From the NCBI GenBank assembly GCA_035626395.1, contig DASPNR010000042.1, forward strand, positions 722,484 through 786,483: a stretch of 64,000 nucleotides of DNA, written 5' to 3'. The notes beneath the pieces were generated by a model that was given only the letters and a program-made list of their open reading frames with translations, did no database searches and had not been told where the DNA came from. Both the position numbers and the translations under genes were made by a program. Source of the DNA: Candidatus Limnocylindrales bacterium (lineage in GTDB: Bacteria > Desulfobacterota > Binatia > UBA1149 > CAITLU01). Positions within the stretch are counted from its first letter, which is position 1, and every line of letters begins with the position of its first letter. Below are positions 33,874-42,379 of this stretch, piece after piece.

Positions 33874-35004
33874 CTAGGCGCCGACGGCCTCGGCGACCTG
33901 GCTGTCCGCGATCCTGCCTTCGTGCGTGACCACGCAGCCGCGAACGATCTCCTTATCGAAGTCGTACTGGAGCTGCCCGTCCTTGAGCATGTACAGCAGC
34001 AGCTTCTCGACGTTGCGCGAGAACATCGAGCTGGCGTCGCGGGCGGCGTCGCTCGGAAGGTTGGTCGGACCGATGATCTTGATGCCGTTTTCCTCGACGA
34101 TCTCGCCGGGCCTGGTCAGCTCGCAATTGCCGCCCTGCTCGGCGGCAAGATCGATGATGACCGAGCCCGGCCGCATGCGCCGAGCCATATCGGAGGTGAC
34201 CAGGCGCGGCGCCGGCCGCCCAGGAATCAACGCCGTCGTGATGCAGACGTCGGCCTTTTCCAGGTGTTTCGCGATGACCTCGTTGGCGCGCCGCTGGAAC
34301 TCCTCGCCGACCTCCTTGGCGTAGCCGCCGGCGGTCTGAGCGTCGGCCTGGATGCCGACGTCGATGAAGGTGGCGCCGAGGCTTTCGACCTGCTCCTTGA
34401 CGACGGCGCGCACGTCGTAGGCCTCGACCACGGCGCCGAGGCGCCGCGCGATGCCGATGGCTATCAGCCCGGCCACGCCGGCGCCGAGGATGACCACTCG
34501 CGCAGGCTCGATGCGGCCGGCCGCCGTCATCAGAAGCGGGAAGAGCTTGGGCAGGTGCTGAGCGGCCAGGATGACCGAGCGGTAGCCGGCCACGGTGGCC
34601 TGCGAGCTGAGGACATCCATGGCCTGGGCCAGCGTGGTGCGCGGGATGCGGTCGAGCGAGATGGCTGTGACGCCCCTGTCGCGCAGGCTGCGAACCAGGT
34701 CGTGCTGCACGAGCGGGAAGAGCAGGCTGACGATGGCTGCGCCCTGCCGGATGGCCGCCACCGTCTCCGCCGTAGGCACGTTGACCTGCACGATCGCGTC
34801 GGCCTCGGAGAATAGCGCCACTCGCGTGTGGACGATGCGCGCGCCGGCCGCCTGATACTCCTCGTCCGAGAAGCCGGCGGAGGCGCCGGCGTCGGATTCG
34901 ACCAGGAACTCGACGCCCTTGGCCGAGAGGCGCTTGATACTGTCAGGAACGAGGGCGACGCGGCGCTCGCCCTCGCGGATTTCTTGAGGCACCCCGATTT
35001 TCAT
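33874..35004 (-). CDS. pntAA: NAD(P) transhydrogenase subunit alpha part 1 (NAD-binding)
   Basis: The protein has 376 residues. The start MKIGVPQEIREGERRVALVPDSI is shared with alanine dehydrogenases. RVVILGAGVAGLIAIGIARRLGA is the NAD site. The YDVRAVVKEQVESLGATFID block and the QGGNCELTRPGEIVEENGIKIIGPTNLPS region identify the transhydrogenase alpha subunit. First gene of pntAA-pntAB-pntB; the gap to pntAB is 37 nt. Confidence 0.95.
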   Translation of the reverse strand: MKIGVPQEIREGERRVALVPDSIKRLSAKGVEFLVESDAGASAGFSDEEYQAAGARIVHTRVALFSEADAIVQVNVPTAETVAAIRQGAAIVSLLFPLVQHDLVRSLRDRGVTAISLDRIPRTTLAQAMDVLSSQATVAGYRSVILAAQHLPKLFPLLMTAAGRIEPARVVILGAGVAGLIAIGIARRLGAVVEAYDVRAVVKEQVESLGATFIDVGIQADAQTAGGYAKEVGEEFQRRANEVIAKHLEKADVCITTALIPGRPAPRLVTSDMARRMRPGSVIIDLAAEQGGNCELTRPGEIVEENGIKIIGPTNLPSDAARDASSMFSRNVEKLLLYMLKDGQLQYDFDKEIVRGCVVTHEGRIADSQVAEAVGA

Positions 35005-35103
35005 CGCGCGGCAACCTAGCGGCGAATGGGGTGGGCGGCAACTGGTGTGGGTACAGGTCGGACTCGAGATGTCCTGCGCCGGTGTCCGAGGGGCCGACGC
35101 CTA

Positions 35104-35138
35104 CAAAACGAAGGCGATGCATCGCTGCATCGCCCTCG
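35104..35138 (-). terminator. Intrinsic terminator for the 35.2-35.6 kb minus-strand gene
   Basis: On the minus strand CGAGGGCGATGCA and TGCATCGCCTTCG pair around a GCGA loop, with one mismatch. TTTTG follows. It lies about 60 nt past the stop at 35201 and upstream of pntAA. Confidence 0.65.
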
Positions 35139-35200
35139 CTTTCGGCAGGAGGAGATTGTGCCGCGTGTTGCGGCACGTGCCGAGACTCTGGCAGCCGGCG

Positions 35201-35626
35201 TCAGCCGGCCTTGCTCATCGGCTCCTCGTCGAGCTCATCCAGATCGACATCCTCGTCGCGGCGGCGCTCGCTCAGCTCGACGATGCGCGGGGCCTTGCGG
35301 ACCCGGCGCGCCGCAGTCTGCCGCAGGGGCGCCAGGCCCGTGCGGATATAGTCGGCGCTGACGCCGAGCACGTCACAGATGTTCTCGAAGGAGAAGGGCC
35401 ATTCGCGGTCGCCCGAGAAGATCCACTCCGCAGCCTCGTCGTGGAGGTCGCGTCCGCGCGGATCGCGCGAAAGGGCGTACTTCTGGTAGCACTCGACGGC
35501 ATCCCGGAGGATGGCCAGCATCAGCCCCCGCTCATTGGAGCCGCCGGCGTCGCGGCCGAGATTGGCGAAGAACTGCTCCGGCATGAGGGCATCCGGCTCG
35601 AAAAGCTTGGCGGTCGTATCGGCCAT
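35201..35626 (-). CDS. Conserved hypothetical protein (deltaproteobacterial type)
   Basis: The protein has 141 residues with GAGGAAAC upstream. The core LMLAILRDAVECYQKY, then EAAEWIFSGDREWPFSFENICDVLGVSADYIRTGL, is a block I associate with small proteins common in Deltaproteobacteria. The C-terminal half is basic and then acidic (RRDEDVDLDELDEEP). The ICDVLGVSADYIRTGL part could be a helix-turn-helix, suggesting DNA or sigma-factor binding; this is inference. Confidence 0.7.
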   Translation of the reverse strand: MADTTAKLFEPDALMPEQFFANLGRDAGGSNERGLMLAILRDAVECYQKYALSRDPRGRDLHDEAAEWIFSGDREWPFSFENICDVLGVSADYIRTGLAPLRQTAARRVRKAPRIVELSERRRDEDVDLDELDEEPMSKAG

Positions 35627-35709
35627 TTCCGTTTCCTCAAGGCCTCTGACGGCGCGGTCTCTTGAATATTCTCAACAGGGCGAAATTAATCGGCGGTCCC
35701 CAAAGGCCC

Positions 35710-36123
35710 TCAGCGCCCCCGCAACCTGGCCAGCGCGCGCCGATCCCGTTTGCCGGGGCGGCCCATGCCGGGTTGGAAGGCGGCCTTCTCGGATTTGAGC
35801 TCGGCTGCCAGCCTCTCGCGCTTCTCCTTGCTCGCCGGCGTCTCCTCGTAGAGCAGGGCCGCCTCCGGAGCACCACGGCGGACGTCGGAGAGCGCCAGGA
35901 CAATCACAGTTCGCTCGACCCGGCCAGTAGTTACGACGATTTCCTCGCCTATCCGGACAGGTCGCGCGGCCTTCGCTCTGACTCCGCCGACGTGCACGTG
36001 CCCGCCGGCCACGGCCTCGCTGGCGAGGGAGCGCGACTTGAAGAACCGCGCCGCCCACAGCCACTTGTCCAGACGCACGCCGTCCTCGTGCCGTGACGGA
36101 CCTGGCTCCTGTGCTCGTCCCAT
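35710..36123 (-). CDS. hslR: S4-domain RNA-binding protein, Hsp15-like
   Basis: The protein has 137 residues. The S4 domain starts VRLDKWLWAARFFKSRSLASEAVAGGHVHVGG and continues with VRIGEEIVVTTGRVERTVIVLALSDVR. The basic tail KRERLAAELKSEKAAF ... GRPGKRDRRALARLRGR is typical of Hsp15. Hsp15 binds free 50S subunits carrying nascent chains, which links it in function to the GGQ rescue factor at 4.4 kb. Divergent from the rhodanese gene with only 68 nt between. Confidence 0.88.
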   Translation of the reverse strand: MGRAQEPGPSRHEDGVRLDKWLWAARFFKSRSLASEAVAGGHVHVGGVRAKAARPVRIGEEIVVTTGRVERTVIVLALSDVRRGAPEAALLYEETPASKEKRERLAAELKSEKAAFQPGMGRPGKRDRRALARLRGR

Positions 36124-36191
36124 CGCCTGGAGCGATCCTAGCCCGCATCCGCCGTGTTGCCACCGGTCCAGGCCGCGACTAGCTTCCGCCC

Positions 36192-36617
36192 ATGGCGATC
36201 AAGCGAGTGGAACCCGACGAGGCCGCACGCCTCATGAACGACGGCTGGACCTACCTGGACGTGCGCTCGGTACCCGAGTTCGAGCAGGGCCATCCGGCCG
36301 GCGCCTTCAACATCCCGCTCCTGGACATGGTGCCGGGCCAGGGGCTGCGTCCGAACCCGGCCTTCGTGGTCGAGGTCAGGAATACGTTCCCGCCCGATGC
36401 CCGCCTCGTCGTGGGCTGCAAGAGCGGGGGCCGCTCGGCCAAGGCGGCGCAGATGCTGGCCGAATCCGGCTACACCAACGTCGTCGACATGCGCGGCGGG
36501 TTTGGCGGCGAGACCGACGCCGGCGGCCAGGTCACCTGCGCCGGCTGGCAGGCGCGCAAGCTTCCCACCTCCTCGACGGCTGAGCCGGGGCGGTCCTACC
36601 GCGAGCTCAAGAAGTAA
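36192..36617 (+). CDS. Rhodanese-like domain protein
   Basis: The protein is one rhodanese domain of 141 residues: GWTYLDVRSVPEFEQGHPAGAFNIPL at 18-43 and the active-site loop VVGCKSGGRSAKAA with Cys76. RGGFGGETDAGGQV follows. A single catalytic domain of this kind transfers sulfane sulfur or acts as a persulfide carrier; the acceptor is unknown. No signal peptide. A hairpin follows the gene. Confidence 0.9.
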   Translation: MAIKRVEPDEAARLMNDGWTYLDVRSVPEFEQGHPAGAFNIPLLDMVPGQGLRPNPAFVVEVRNTFPPDARLVVGCKSGGRSAKAAQMLAESGYTNVVDMRGGFGGETDAGGQVTCAGWQARKLPTSSTAEPGRSYRELKK

Positions 36618-36623
36618 CCCGCC

Positions 36624-36653
36624 GGGCACCTTCGCGGCGGTGCGAAGGTGCCC
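36624..36653. terminator. Bidirectional hairpin between convergent genes
   Basis: GGGCACCTTCGC and GCGAAGGTGCCC form a perfect 12-bp stem with a 6-nt loop. It lies between the rhodanese stop at 36617 and the stop of the minus-strand Cys-rich gene at 36665. Confidence 0.55.
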
Positions 36654-36664
36654 CAGCGCCTCGA

Positions 36665-38962
36665 TCACAGCCCGGTGAATCGGTTGTGCGTCAGCACGAC
36701 ATTGTCGCCGAGCTCGATCGACGTCACCGAGCTTCCGCCGCCGAACAGCGCGCCGTCCCAGTCGGTGCCGATCTTGAGGACGATGCGGCCATTCGGGCAG
36801 AAGAGCGTGCCGCCGCCGGTGTTGTCCTCGCCGATCTCGCAGCGCGCGTTGCCCGTGCCCTTGCTGTAGATCAGCAGGTGATCGGCCGTCAGGCCGTTCT
36901 GCAGATTCCAGATCCAGTTCTGGTCCGAGTTCAGCGAAGTAGCGATGCGCAGGATCATGACGGTGTTGGCGCTGCCGCCGCCGTCCAGATTGATCGTGAC
37001 GTTGTTTCCGCCGGTGATGTTGTCCAGATCGATGACGTTGAGACCGCCGGGGTTCGTCGCCGTGATCGTCTTGGTCGATCCGCCGGTGATGCCCGTGAAG
37101 GTCGCGCCGAGATTCTGCGTCGCGGCCTGGGCATTGAGCAGCCCCGCCGTGCTCGTGGAGATGGCCGTCTGCGCGTCGATGCATTCATCGACACGCACGT
37201 CGTCGCCCGTGGTGTCGTAGAACGTCGGTGAAGGCGTCTTGTTGACCTGCTGTCCGGGGCCGATCGAGCTGAAGCCGACGCCGGGCAGGGATGCGCCGGC
37301 AACGCCGCTGACGCGGGCGTTGTTGGTGACGATGTCGCCGCCGTCGACGTTGGCGAAGGAGTCGAACTCGGTGCCGGGCGTCGTATTGTCGCCGCGCGTG
37401 GTGACGATGTCGCCGTCGGTAACCGAGTTCTGGCCGAAGACGCCGAAGTTGCCGCACCAGTCGCCGGTGCTCTGGACGCCGTTGTTGACGTCGATGCGCT
37501 TGTCGTTGTCGGTGCCGGGATTGCCGACGGCCAGCCAGCGGCAGGCCACGCCGGTGACGACGTAGGAGGTGGCGGTGCAGTTGCCGAGGTTGCAGGCCGA
37601 GGCGCTGGAGCACTCGTCGCCGTCGTCGCACGCGCCGCCCTGATTGTCGGGCGCCTCGGCGCACACGCCCGCGCCATTGCACTGGGGTGAGGTGCACACG
37701 CCGTCGGGAGCATCGGTGCAGGAGCTGCCGGCCGCTTCGAACGTGCAGTCGGCGGCGCAGCAGTCGCCGTTGTCATTGTTGCCGTCGTCGCAGGCCTCCG
37801 GGCCCGAAGTTGAGCCGTTGCCGCAGGACGTGCAGGCGGTGGTGCAGCCGTCGTCCTCGTCCATGTTGCCGTCGTCGCATTCCTCGCCGGTGTCGGTGAC
37901 GCCATCCCCGCAGATCGGCTCGGTGCAGTTCTCGCGGCAGGCATCGGGCGTGGTGTTGCTGTTGCCGAGCCCGTCGTCGCACTCCTCGGCACCGTTGTCG
38001 TTGATCGTACCGTCGCCGCAGAACTCGTCGACGCACGCGGACGTGCAGCCGTCGCCGCTGATCTCGTTGCCGTCATCGCAGCCTTCGCCGGCATCGATGA
38101 CGGTGTTGCCGCAGTCGGGACAGCTTCCGTTGGCAAGCGCGTCGTCGAACAGGTCGCAGTCGCGGTCCAGCGCATAGGCGGCATCGAAGATGCGGCAGAC
38201 GCGGCATTCCAGGCGCTCGATGCTGCAGCTGGCGAGGCCGGCCGCGTCCGTGTCGTCGCCGTAGACGCCGCAGATGCCGGAAAGGCCGGGGTAGATGCCG
38301 GCCAGATCTCCGGCGGGGCACTTCACCGACAGCAGCGCCTGCACGGTTCCGGCCGCCTTGAGCACGCGCCCCTGCGCGTCGGTGGTGATGGAGTCCAGGC
38401 ACCCTTCCATGCTGGCCGCATCGACGACGGTGCCGTCCTTGAGCCCGATCTTCAGGCAGCGCTCGACTTCCTTGTGCATGGCATCGTGCAGCTTGCGCCA
38501 GGCGCCGGTGATGGTGGAGGAGCACTTGCCCTGGGGATCTGCGCCCGAGCTGGCGGCCAGGGTGGCGTCGAGGTCCTCTTCGAACGCATCGTACATCAGA
38601 CCGAGATTTTCGGTCACGTAGCCGTCCTCGACCGTCGCGGCGTCGGTGTAGCCGAAATCCGGATCGGTCGGGCATGACGTGGCTATCGCCGACGCGATCT
38701 TGGCCGCTGCCTTCTGCACCTTGCCCTTGAGATCGGCCGAGAGGCAGTCCTGCGCCGTGACGCCGTCGGGCAACGCGTCCTTGGCTGCGCGGCGAATGCA
38801 GGCCGAGGCATCCTTCAAGACGGCGCCGCTGATCTTGCGTGCCGACTTCACGATCTTGTTCAGGCAGGCCTGCTGCGCCTTGTCCTGCTGATCCGCGGGT
38901 GCCGTTCCTGCAGCCGCGACCAGCATGGCGGCGGTCAACGCAACGAGACGAATGGCTTTCAT
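36665..38962 (-). CDS. Secreted Cys-rich protein: cysteine-pair domain, DUF4215 repeats, beta-solenoid-like C-terminus
   Basis: The protein has 765 residues from ATG at 38962, with GGGGGAA upstream and a signal peptide ending AGTAPADQQ. Residues 25-290 form a helical domain with widely spaced Cys residues (QQACLNKIVKSARK, PDFGYTDAA, ECRVCRIFDAAY, DCDLFDD) shared with the protein at 52 kb. Residues about 295-460 hold four DUF4215-like units (CGNTVIDAGEGCDDGNEISGDGC, ICGDGVTDTGEECDDGNMDEDDGC). The last 270 residues are Asn/Gly/Thr-rich beta repeats resembling choice-of-anchor or solenoid regions (HLLIYSKGTGNARC, DGALFGGGSSVTSIELG). Surface or extracellular role likely. Function unknown. Confidence 0.8.
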   Translation of the reverse strand: MKAIRLVALTAAMLVAAAGTAPADQQDKAQQACLNKIVKSARKISGAVLKDASACIRRAAKDALPDGVTAQDCLSADLKGKVQKAAAKIASAIATSCPTDPDFGYTDAATVEDGYVTENLGLMYDAFEEDLDATLAASSGADPQGKCSSTITGAWRKLHDAMHKEVERCLKIGLKDGTVVDAASMEGCLDSITTDAQGRVLKAAGTVQALLSVKCPAGDLAGIYPGLSGICGVYGDDTDAAGLASCSIERLECRVCRIFDAAYALDRDCDLFDDALANGSCPDCGNTVIDAGEGCDDGNEISGDGCTSACVDEFCGDGTINDNGAEECDDGLGNSNTTPDACRENCTEPICGDGVTDTGEECDDGNMDEDDGCTTACTSCGNGSTSGPEACDDGNNDNGDCCAADCTFEAAGSSCTDAPDGVCTSPQCNGAGVCAEAPDNQGGACDDGDECSSASACNLGNCTATSYVVTGVACRWLAVGNPGTDNDKRIDVNNGVQSTGDWCGNFGVFGQNSVTDGDIVTTRGDNTTPGTEFDSFANVDGGDIVTNNARVSGVAGASLPGVGFSSIGPGQQVNKTPSPTFYDTTGDDVRVDECIDAQTAISTSTAGLLNAQAATQNLGATFTGITGGSTKTITATNPGGLNVIDLDNITGGNNVTINLDGGGSANTVMILRIATSLNSDQNWIWNLQNGLTADHLLIYSKGTGNARCEIGEDNTGGGTLFCPNGRIVLKIGTDWDGALFGGGSSVTSIELGDNVVLTHNRFTGL

Positions 38963-39125
38963 TGGTTCCCCCAAGCTTCGATGTACGGGATCGGCAGTTC
39001 CCCGCTGCCGGCAACGCCGGACTTTGTATCCCGGTGCACACGCATGGGAAAGGCGGAAAAAAGGGGGCGCGTGCGGATTCTTCGCGTCGCCGAGCGGGCC
39101 TCCGGGTGCGCAAACCAGGCCGCGC

Positions 39126-39566
39126 CTAGGGCGCCGGCTCCTCGATGGGCCGTGAGAAGAACTTGCCGCTCGAGCGCACCAGCCGCCGGCCCTCGCGCAA
39201 GATCTCGGCCTCGATGACGAGGTAGCGAGGATGCTGGCGCGAGGCGACGAACGCACGAACCTCCAGATCCTGCTCGACAGGGCAGGGCTGCTCGTAACGG
39301 ACGTTCAGCTCGCCGGTGACCACACGCACGTTCTCGAGGAAGACGGCGGCCGCGCACGAGAGTTCGTCCAGGATCGTGGCCACGATACCGCCATGGGCGA
39401 TGCCCGGCGCGCCGTGGAACTTGTCGGGAATACGGTACGTGGTGCGCACCCGGTCGCCGTCACGGAAGAACCGCAGGTGCAGGCCTGCCTCGTTGCTGCG
39501 CGAGCAGCCGAAGCAGCCGCCGTCGCCGAATGGAAAGAGCAGCTCGTCCCGATGCGCCTGCGACAC
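39126..39566 (-). CDS. PaaI-type thioesterase, hotdog fold
   Basis: The protein has about 146 residues if translation begins at GTG 39566; a GTG at 39629 is also possible but overlaps the divergent gene. The core reads GDGGCFGCSRSNEAGLHLRFF, HGAPGIAHGGIVATILDELSCAAAVF and RYLVIEAEILREGRRLVRSSGKFF. The HGG helix identifies the hotdog thioesterase family. Substrate unknown. It is divergent from the epoxide hydrolase-like gene. Confidence 0.8.
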   Translation of the reverse strand: MSQAHRDELLFPFGDGGCFGCSRSNEAGLHLRFFRDGDRVRTTYRIPDKFHGAPGIAHGGIVATILDELSCAAAVFLENVRVVTGELNVRYEQPCPVEQDLEVRAFVASRQHPRYLVIEAEILREGRRLVRSSGKFFSRPIEEPAP

Positions 39567-39621
39567 GGACGGCGATCTACGGGAAATCGACGCTCGGACC
39601 AAACCCGTATAGGAAGGCCTG

Positions 39622-40590
39622 GTGAGCACGAGCGGCGAGCTGCGGCGCGGTGGCGCGCGCGTGCGCGACCTCGACCTGCGATGGATCGAGCAGGGTCGCG
39701 GGCCGCTGGTTCTGCTGTGTCACGGGTTCCCGGAATGCTCGTGGTCGTGGCGGCACCAGCTGCCGGCGCTGGCGGCCGCCGGCTTTCGCGCCGTTGCGCC
39801 CGACCTTCGCGGCTACGGCGACACCGTCGGACCGACGGCGCCGCACGATTGCGACGCGGTCGCGCTGAGCGAGGACCTGGTGGCCCTGGTTCAGGCGCTC
39901 GGTCACACCAGCGCGCTGCTGGTGGGGCACGACTTCGGCGCGCTGCTGGCGTGGCATGCCGCCGTCCTTCGGCCTGAGCTGTTTCGCGCCGTTGCCTGCC
40001 TGTCGGTCGGTTATCCGACGTTCCTGACCGGGGCGCGGCCGCCGATGGAGATCCTGCGGGAGCGGACGGGGCAGGACTTCCACTACATCCTCTACTTCCA
40101 GGAGCCGGGGGTGGCCGAGAAAGAGCTGGAGGCCGACGTACGCCGAACTCTGCTTGCCGTGTTCTGGGCCAGCAGCGGGGAGGGGGCGCAGGCCGGCGCG
40201 CCGTTCGTTGCCGGCACGCGGTCGCGTTTCCTCGAAGGCATTCCGGCGCGCATGCCGTCGTGGCTCGCGGAGGAAGACCTCGACGTCTACGTGCGGGCGT
40301 TCGAGCGCAGCGGCTTCGGCGGACCTCTCTCCTGGTATCGCGCCTTCGACATCGGCTGGCAGCGCCTCGGCGATCGCCGCGGTGCCGACGTGGAGGTTCC
40401 CGCGCTGTTCATGGCCGGCGCGATCGATCCTGTTCTCGCCTCCACCGGCGGATTGCTCGCGCGCATGCGCACACGGGTCCGGCATCTGGAGCAGTCGATC
40501 GTGCTCGACGGCTGCGGCCACTGGATTCAGCAGGAGCGTCCGAAGGAAGTCAGCGCCGCCCTCGTCGACTTCGCCGGTCGCCATGTCTGA
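39622..40590 (+). CDS. Alpha/beta-fold hydrolase, epoxide hydrolase-like
   Basis: The protein has 322 residues and starts at GTG 39622 behind AGGAAGG. HGFPECSWSWRHQ at 34-46, APDLRGYGDT, GHDFGAL with Asp104 and a C-terminal DGCGHWIQQERPKEV with the catalytic His are all present. The HGFPE and Asp nucleophile pattern is that of soluble epoxide hydrolases. It shares its last 8 nt with the next gene, so the two are probably made together. Confidence 0.88.
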   Translation: MSTSGELRRGGARVRDLDLRWIEQGRGPLVLLCHGFPECSWSWRHQLPALAAAGFRAVAPDLRGYGDTVGPTAPHDCDAVALSEDLVALVQALGHTSALLVGHDFGALLAWHAAVLRPELFRAVACLSVGYPTFLTGARPPMEILRERTGQDFHYILYFQEPGVAEKELEADVRRTLLAVFWASSGEGAQAGAPFVAGTRSRFLEGIPARMPSWLAEEDLDVYVRAFERSGFGGPLSWYRAFDIGWQRLGDRRGADVEVPALFMAGAIDPVLASTGGLLARMRTRVRHLEQSIVLDGCGHWIQQERPKEVSAALVDFAGRHV

Positions 40591-41737
40591 CGAAGCGCGA
40601 GTCGAGCTGCTGCCCTCCCTCGACGGCGTCGATGCCGCCGAGTGGAACGCGCTGGTCGGCCCCGACGATCCGTTCCTCGAATACGAGTTCCTGCACGCGC
40701 TCGAGACTTCCGGCGTCGTGGGCCAGTGCACCACGTGGCAGCCGCGCCATCTGACGGTGTGGGACGGCAAGCGCCTGATCGGTGCGATGCCGCTGTACGT
40801 GCGAAACGATTCCTACGGCGAGTACATTTTCGACTTCGGCTGGGCCGAGGCCTATGCGCGCGCCGGCATGCGCTACTATCCCAAGGCGGTTGCGTCGGTG
40901 CCTTTCACCCCGGTGACGGGTTCGCGGCTGCTGGTGGCGCCCGACCGCAGCTTCGATGCCGTTGCCGCCGTCATGGTCGATGCTCTTCCACGCGCGGCCG
41001 AGGCGCTCGAACTCTCGGGCGTTCACGTGCTCTTCCCGCGCCGGCACGAGCACGACTTCCTGGTCTCTCGCGGCTTCCTCTCGCGCATCACGCACCAGTA
41101 CCACTGGTTCAACCGCGGCTACCGCACCTTCGACGACTACCTGGCCGACCTGCGCTCCAAGAAGCGCAAGCAGGTCCTGCGCGAGCGCGCCGAGGTTGCC
41201 GAGCAGGGCCTGAAGGTGACGCTGATCGAAGGCGACGCCGTCACGCCCGAGCACGTGGCAGCCGTGTGGCGGTTCTACCTGGGGACCGCTGAGCGCAAAT
41301 GGTCGCAGCCGTACCTGGTGCGCGAGACGTTCGAGACGCTGGCGACCACGTTCCGCAAGAACCTGGTGCTGGTGCTGGCGCACGACGGGCGCCGCTACGT
41401 CGGCGGCACCTTCAACGTGCGAGGCAGGAACGCGCTCTTTGGCCGCTACTGGGGAACCATCGGCCATTATCCCTCGCTGCACTTCGAGTGCTGCTACTGG
41501 CAGCTCATCGAGTACGCCATCGAGCGCGGCATCGAGCTGGTGGAGGCGGGCGCGCAGGGCGAGCACAAGTTCCTTCGCGGTTTCGTGGCGCGTCCAACCT
41601 ACAGCGCCCACTGGATGGCCCATCCCGGCGGTTTCCGCGCCATCGCCAACTTCCTCGAACACGAGCGCGAGTACGAGGGGGAGGTGATCGAGCGCTACAA
41701 CCGGGTCTCGCCCGTCAAGAGCGAACGCTCGAAGTGA
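40583..41737 (+). CDS. DUF482 (COG3146) GNAT-fold protein
   Basis: The protein has 384 residues, the usual size. Motifs are WNALVGPDDPFLEYEFLHALE, HLTVWDGKRLIGAMPLYV, YGEYIFDFGWAEAYARAGMRYYPK and LRSKKRKQVLRERAEV. A C-terminal GNAT-like half has FGRYWGTIGHYPSLHFECCYWQLIEYAIERG and EAGAQGEHKFLRGF. The family is annotated as peptidoglycan-related N-acyltransferase-like, function not proven. Its ATG lies inside the stop region of the hydrolase (ATGTCTGA overlap). Confidence 0.9.
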   Translation: MSDEARVELLPSLDGVDAAEWNALVGPDDPFLEYEFLHALETSGVVGQCTTWQPRHLTVWDGKRLIGAMPLYVRNDSYGEYIFDFGWAEAYARAGMRYYPKAVASVPFTPVTGSRLLVAPDRSFDAVAAVMVDALPRAAEALELSGVHVLFPRRHEHDFLVSRGFLSRITHQYHWFNRGYRTFDDYLADLRSKKRKQVLRERAEVAEQGLKVTLIEGDAVTPEHVAAVWRFYLGTAERKWSQPYLVRETFETLATTFRKNLVLVLAHDGRRYVGGTFNVRGRNALFGRYWGTIGHYPSLHFECCYWQLIEYAIERGIELVEAGAQGEHKFLRGFVARPTYSAHWMAHPGGFRAIANFLEHEREYEGEVIERYNRVSPVKSERSK

Positions 41738-41763
41738 CCGCTCCGGCCGCCCCAGCGCGCAGT

Positions 41764-41779
41764 GGCGCCGGCCGGCGCC
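41764..41779. terminator. 16-bp GC palindrome after the DUF482 gene
   Basis: GGCGCCGGCCGGCGCC can fold as a 6-bp stem with a GGCC loop and is followed by TGCTTTGG. It may end the hydrolase-DUF482 transcript. Equally it could be chance in this GC-rich DNA. Confidence 0.3.
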
Positions 41780-41903
41780 TGCTTTGGCGTGCGCAGATCG
41801 CGAGATGCGGCGCGCGGAAGGAAGGCGCCGTCGAAAAATTCCGTGCGGCCGGCGTTGCGCGTGCAAGGAGGTGCGAGGGATGAGTTGGTCGGCACCCGCC
41901 GCG

Positions 41904-41931
41904 TTGACCGAGGACCCTTCGAGACTACAAT
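41904..41931 (+). promoter_or_regulatory. Sigma70-type promoter directly in front of clpS
   Basis: TTGACC (41904-41909), 16 nt, and TACAAT (41926-41931) match the housekeeping consensus well. Transcription would begin near 41938, about 3 nt before the ATG of clpS. No Shine-Dalgarno is present, so the mRNA is probably leaderless. Confidence 0.7.
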
Positions 41932-41940
41932 CCACCCAGG

Positions 41941-42270
41941 ATGGCCGATCAGCAGGTACCCGTGCGCCGCGACGAGGGCCAGGTCCTCAGCCGAGAGAAG
42001 ACGCGGCTGAAGCGGCCGCCCATGTATGCCGTCGTGCTCCTCAACGACGACTACACCCCCATGGAGTTCGTCGTCTGGATCCTCCAGATGGTCTTCTACA
42101 AGGACCACGCGGAGGCGACGCGCCTGATGCTCCAGGTGCACCACGAAGGCCGCGGAGTGGCCGGGATCTTCACGCACGACGTCGCCCGCACCAAGGCGGT
42201 CCAGGTCGAGCAGATGGCGCGCAAGCACGAACACCCTCTGGCATGCACCATCGAAGCCGTGGAAAGCTGA
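41941..42270 (+). CDS. clpS: ATP-dependent Clp protease adaptor ClpS
   Basis: The protein has 109 residues. The core PPMYAVVLLNDDYTPMEFVVWILQMVF holds the Asp/Asn residues that bind N-degron alpha-amino groups. VHHEGRGVAGIFTHDVARTKAVQVEQMARKHEHPLACTIE is typical of ClpS. It delivers N-end-rule substrates to ClpAP. It lies 109 nt upstream of clpA, the classic pairing. Confidence 0.97.
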   Translation: MADQQVPVRRDEGQVLSREKTRLKRPPMYAVVLLNDDYTPMEFVVWILQMVFYKDHAEATRLMLQVHHEGRGVAGIFTHDVARTKAVQVEQMARKHEHPLACTIEAVES

Positions 42271-42379
42271 CGGGAAGGGGATTCGATGATTCGCGACGGC
42301 CGTCCGTCCGAGAACTGACGGGAATTGAAGGTCCGATGGGCGCGGCAGGCCGCGGCCTGAGCAACGAGAATACGAGACG

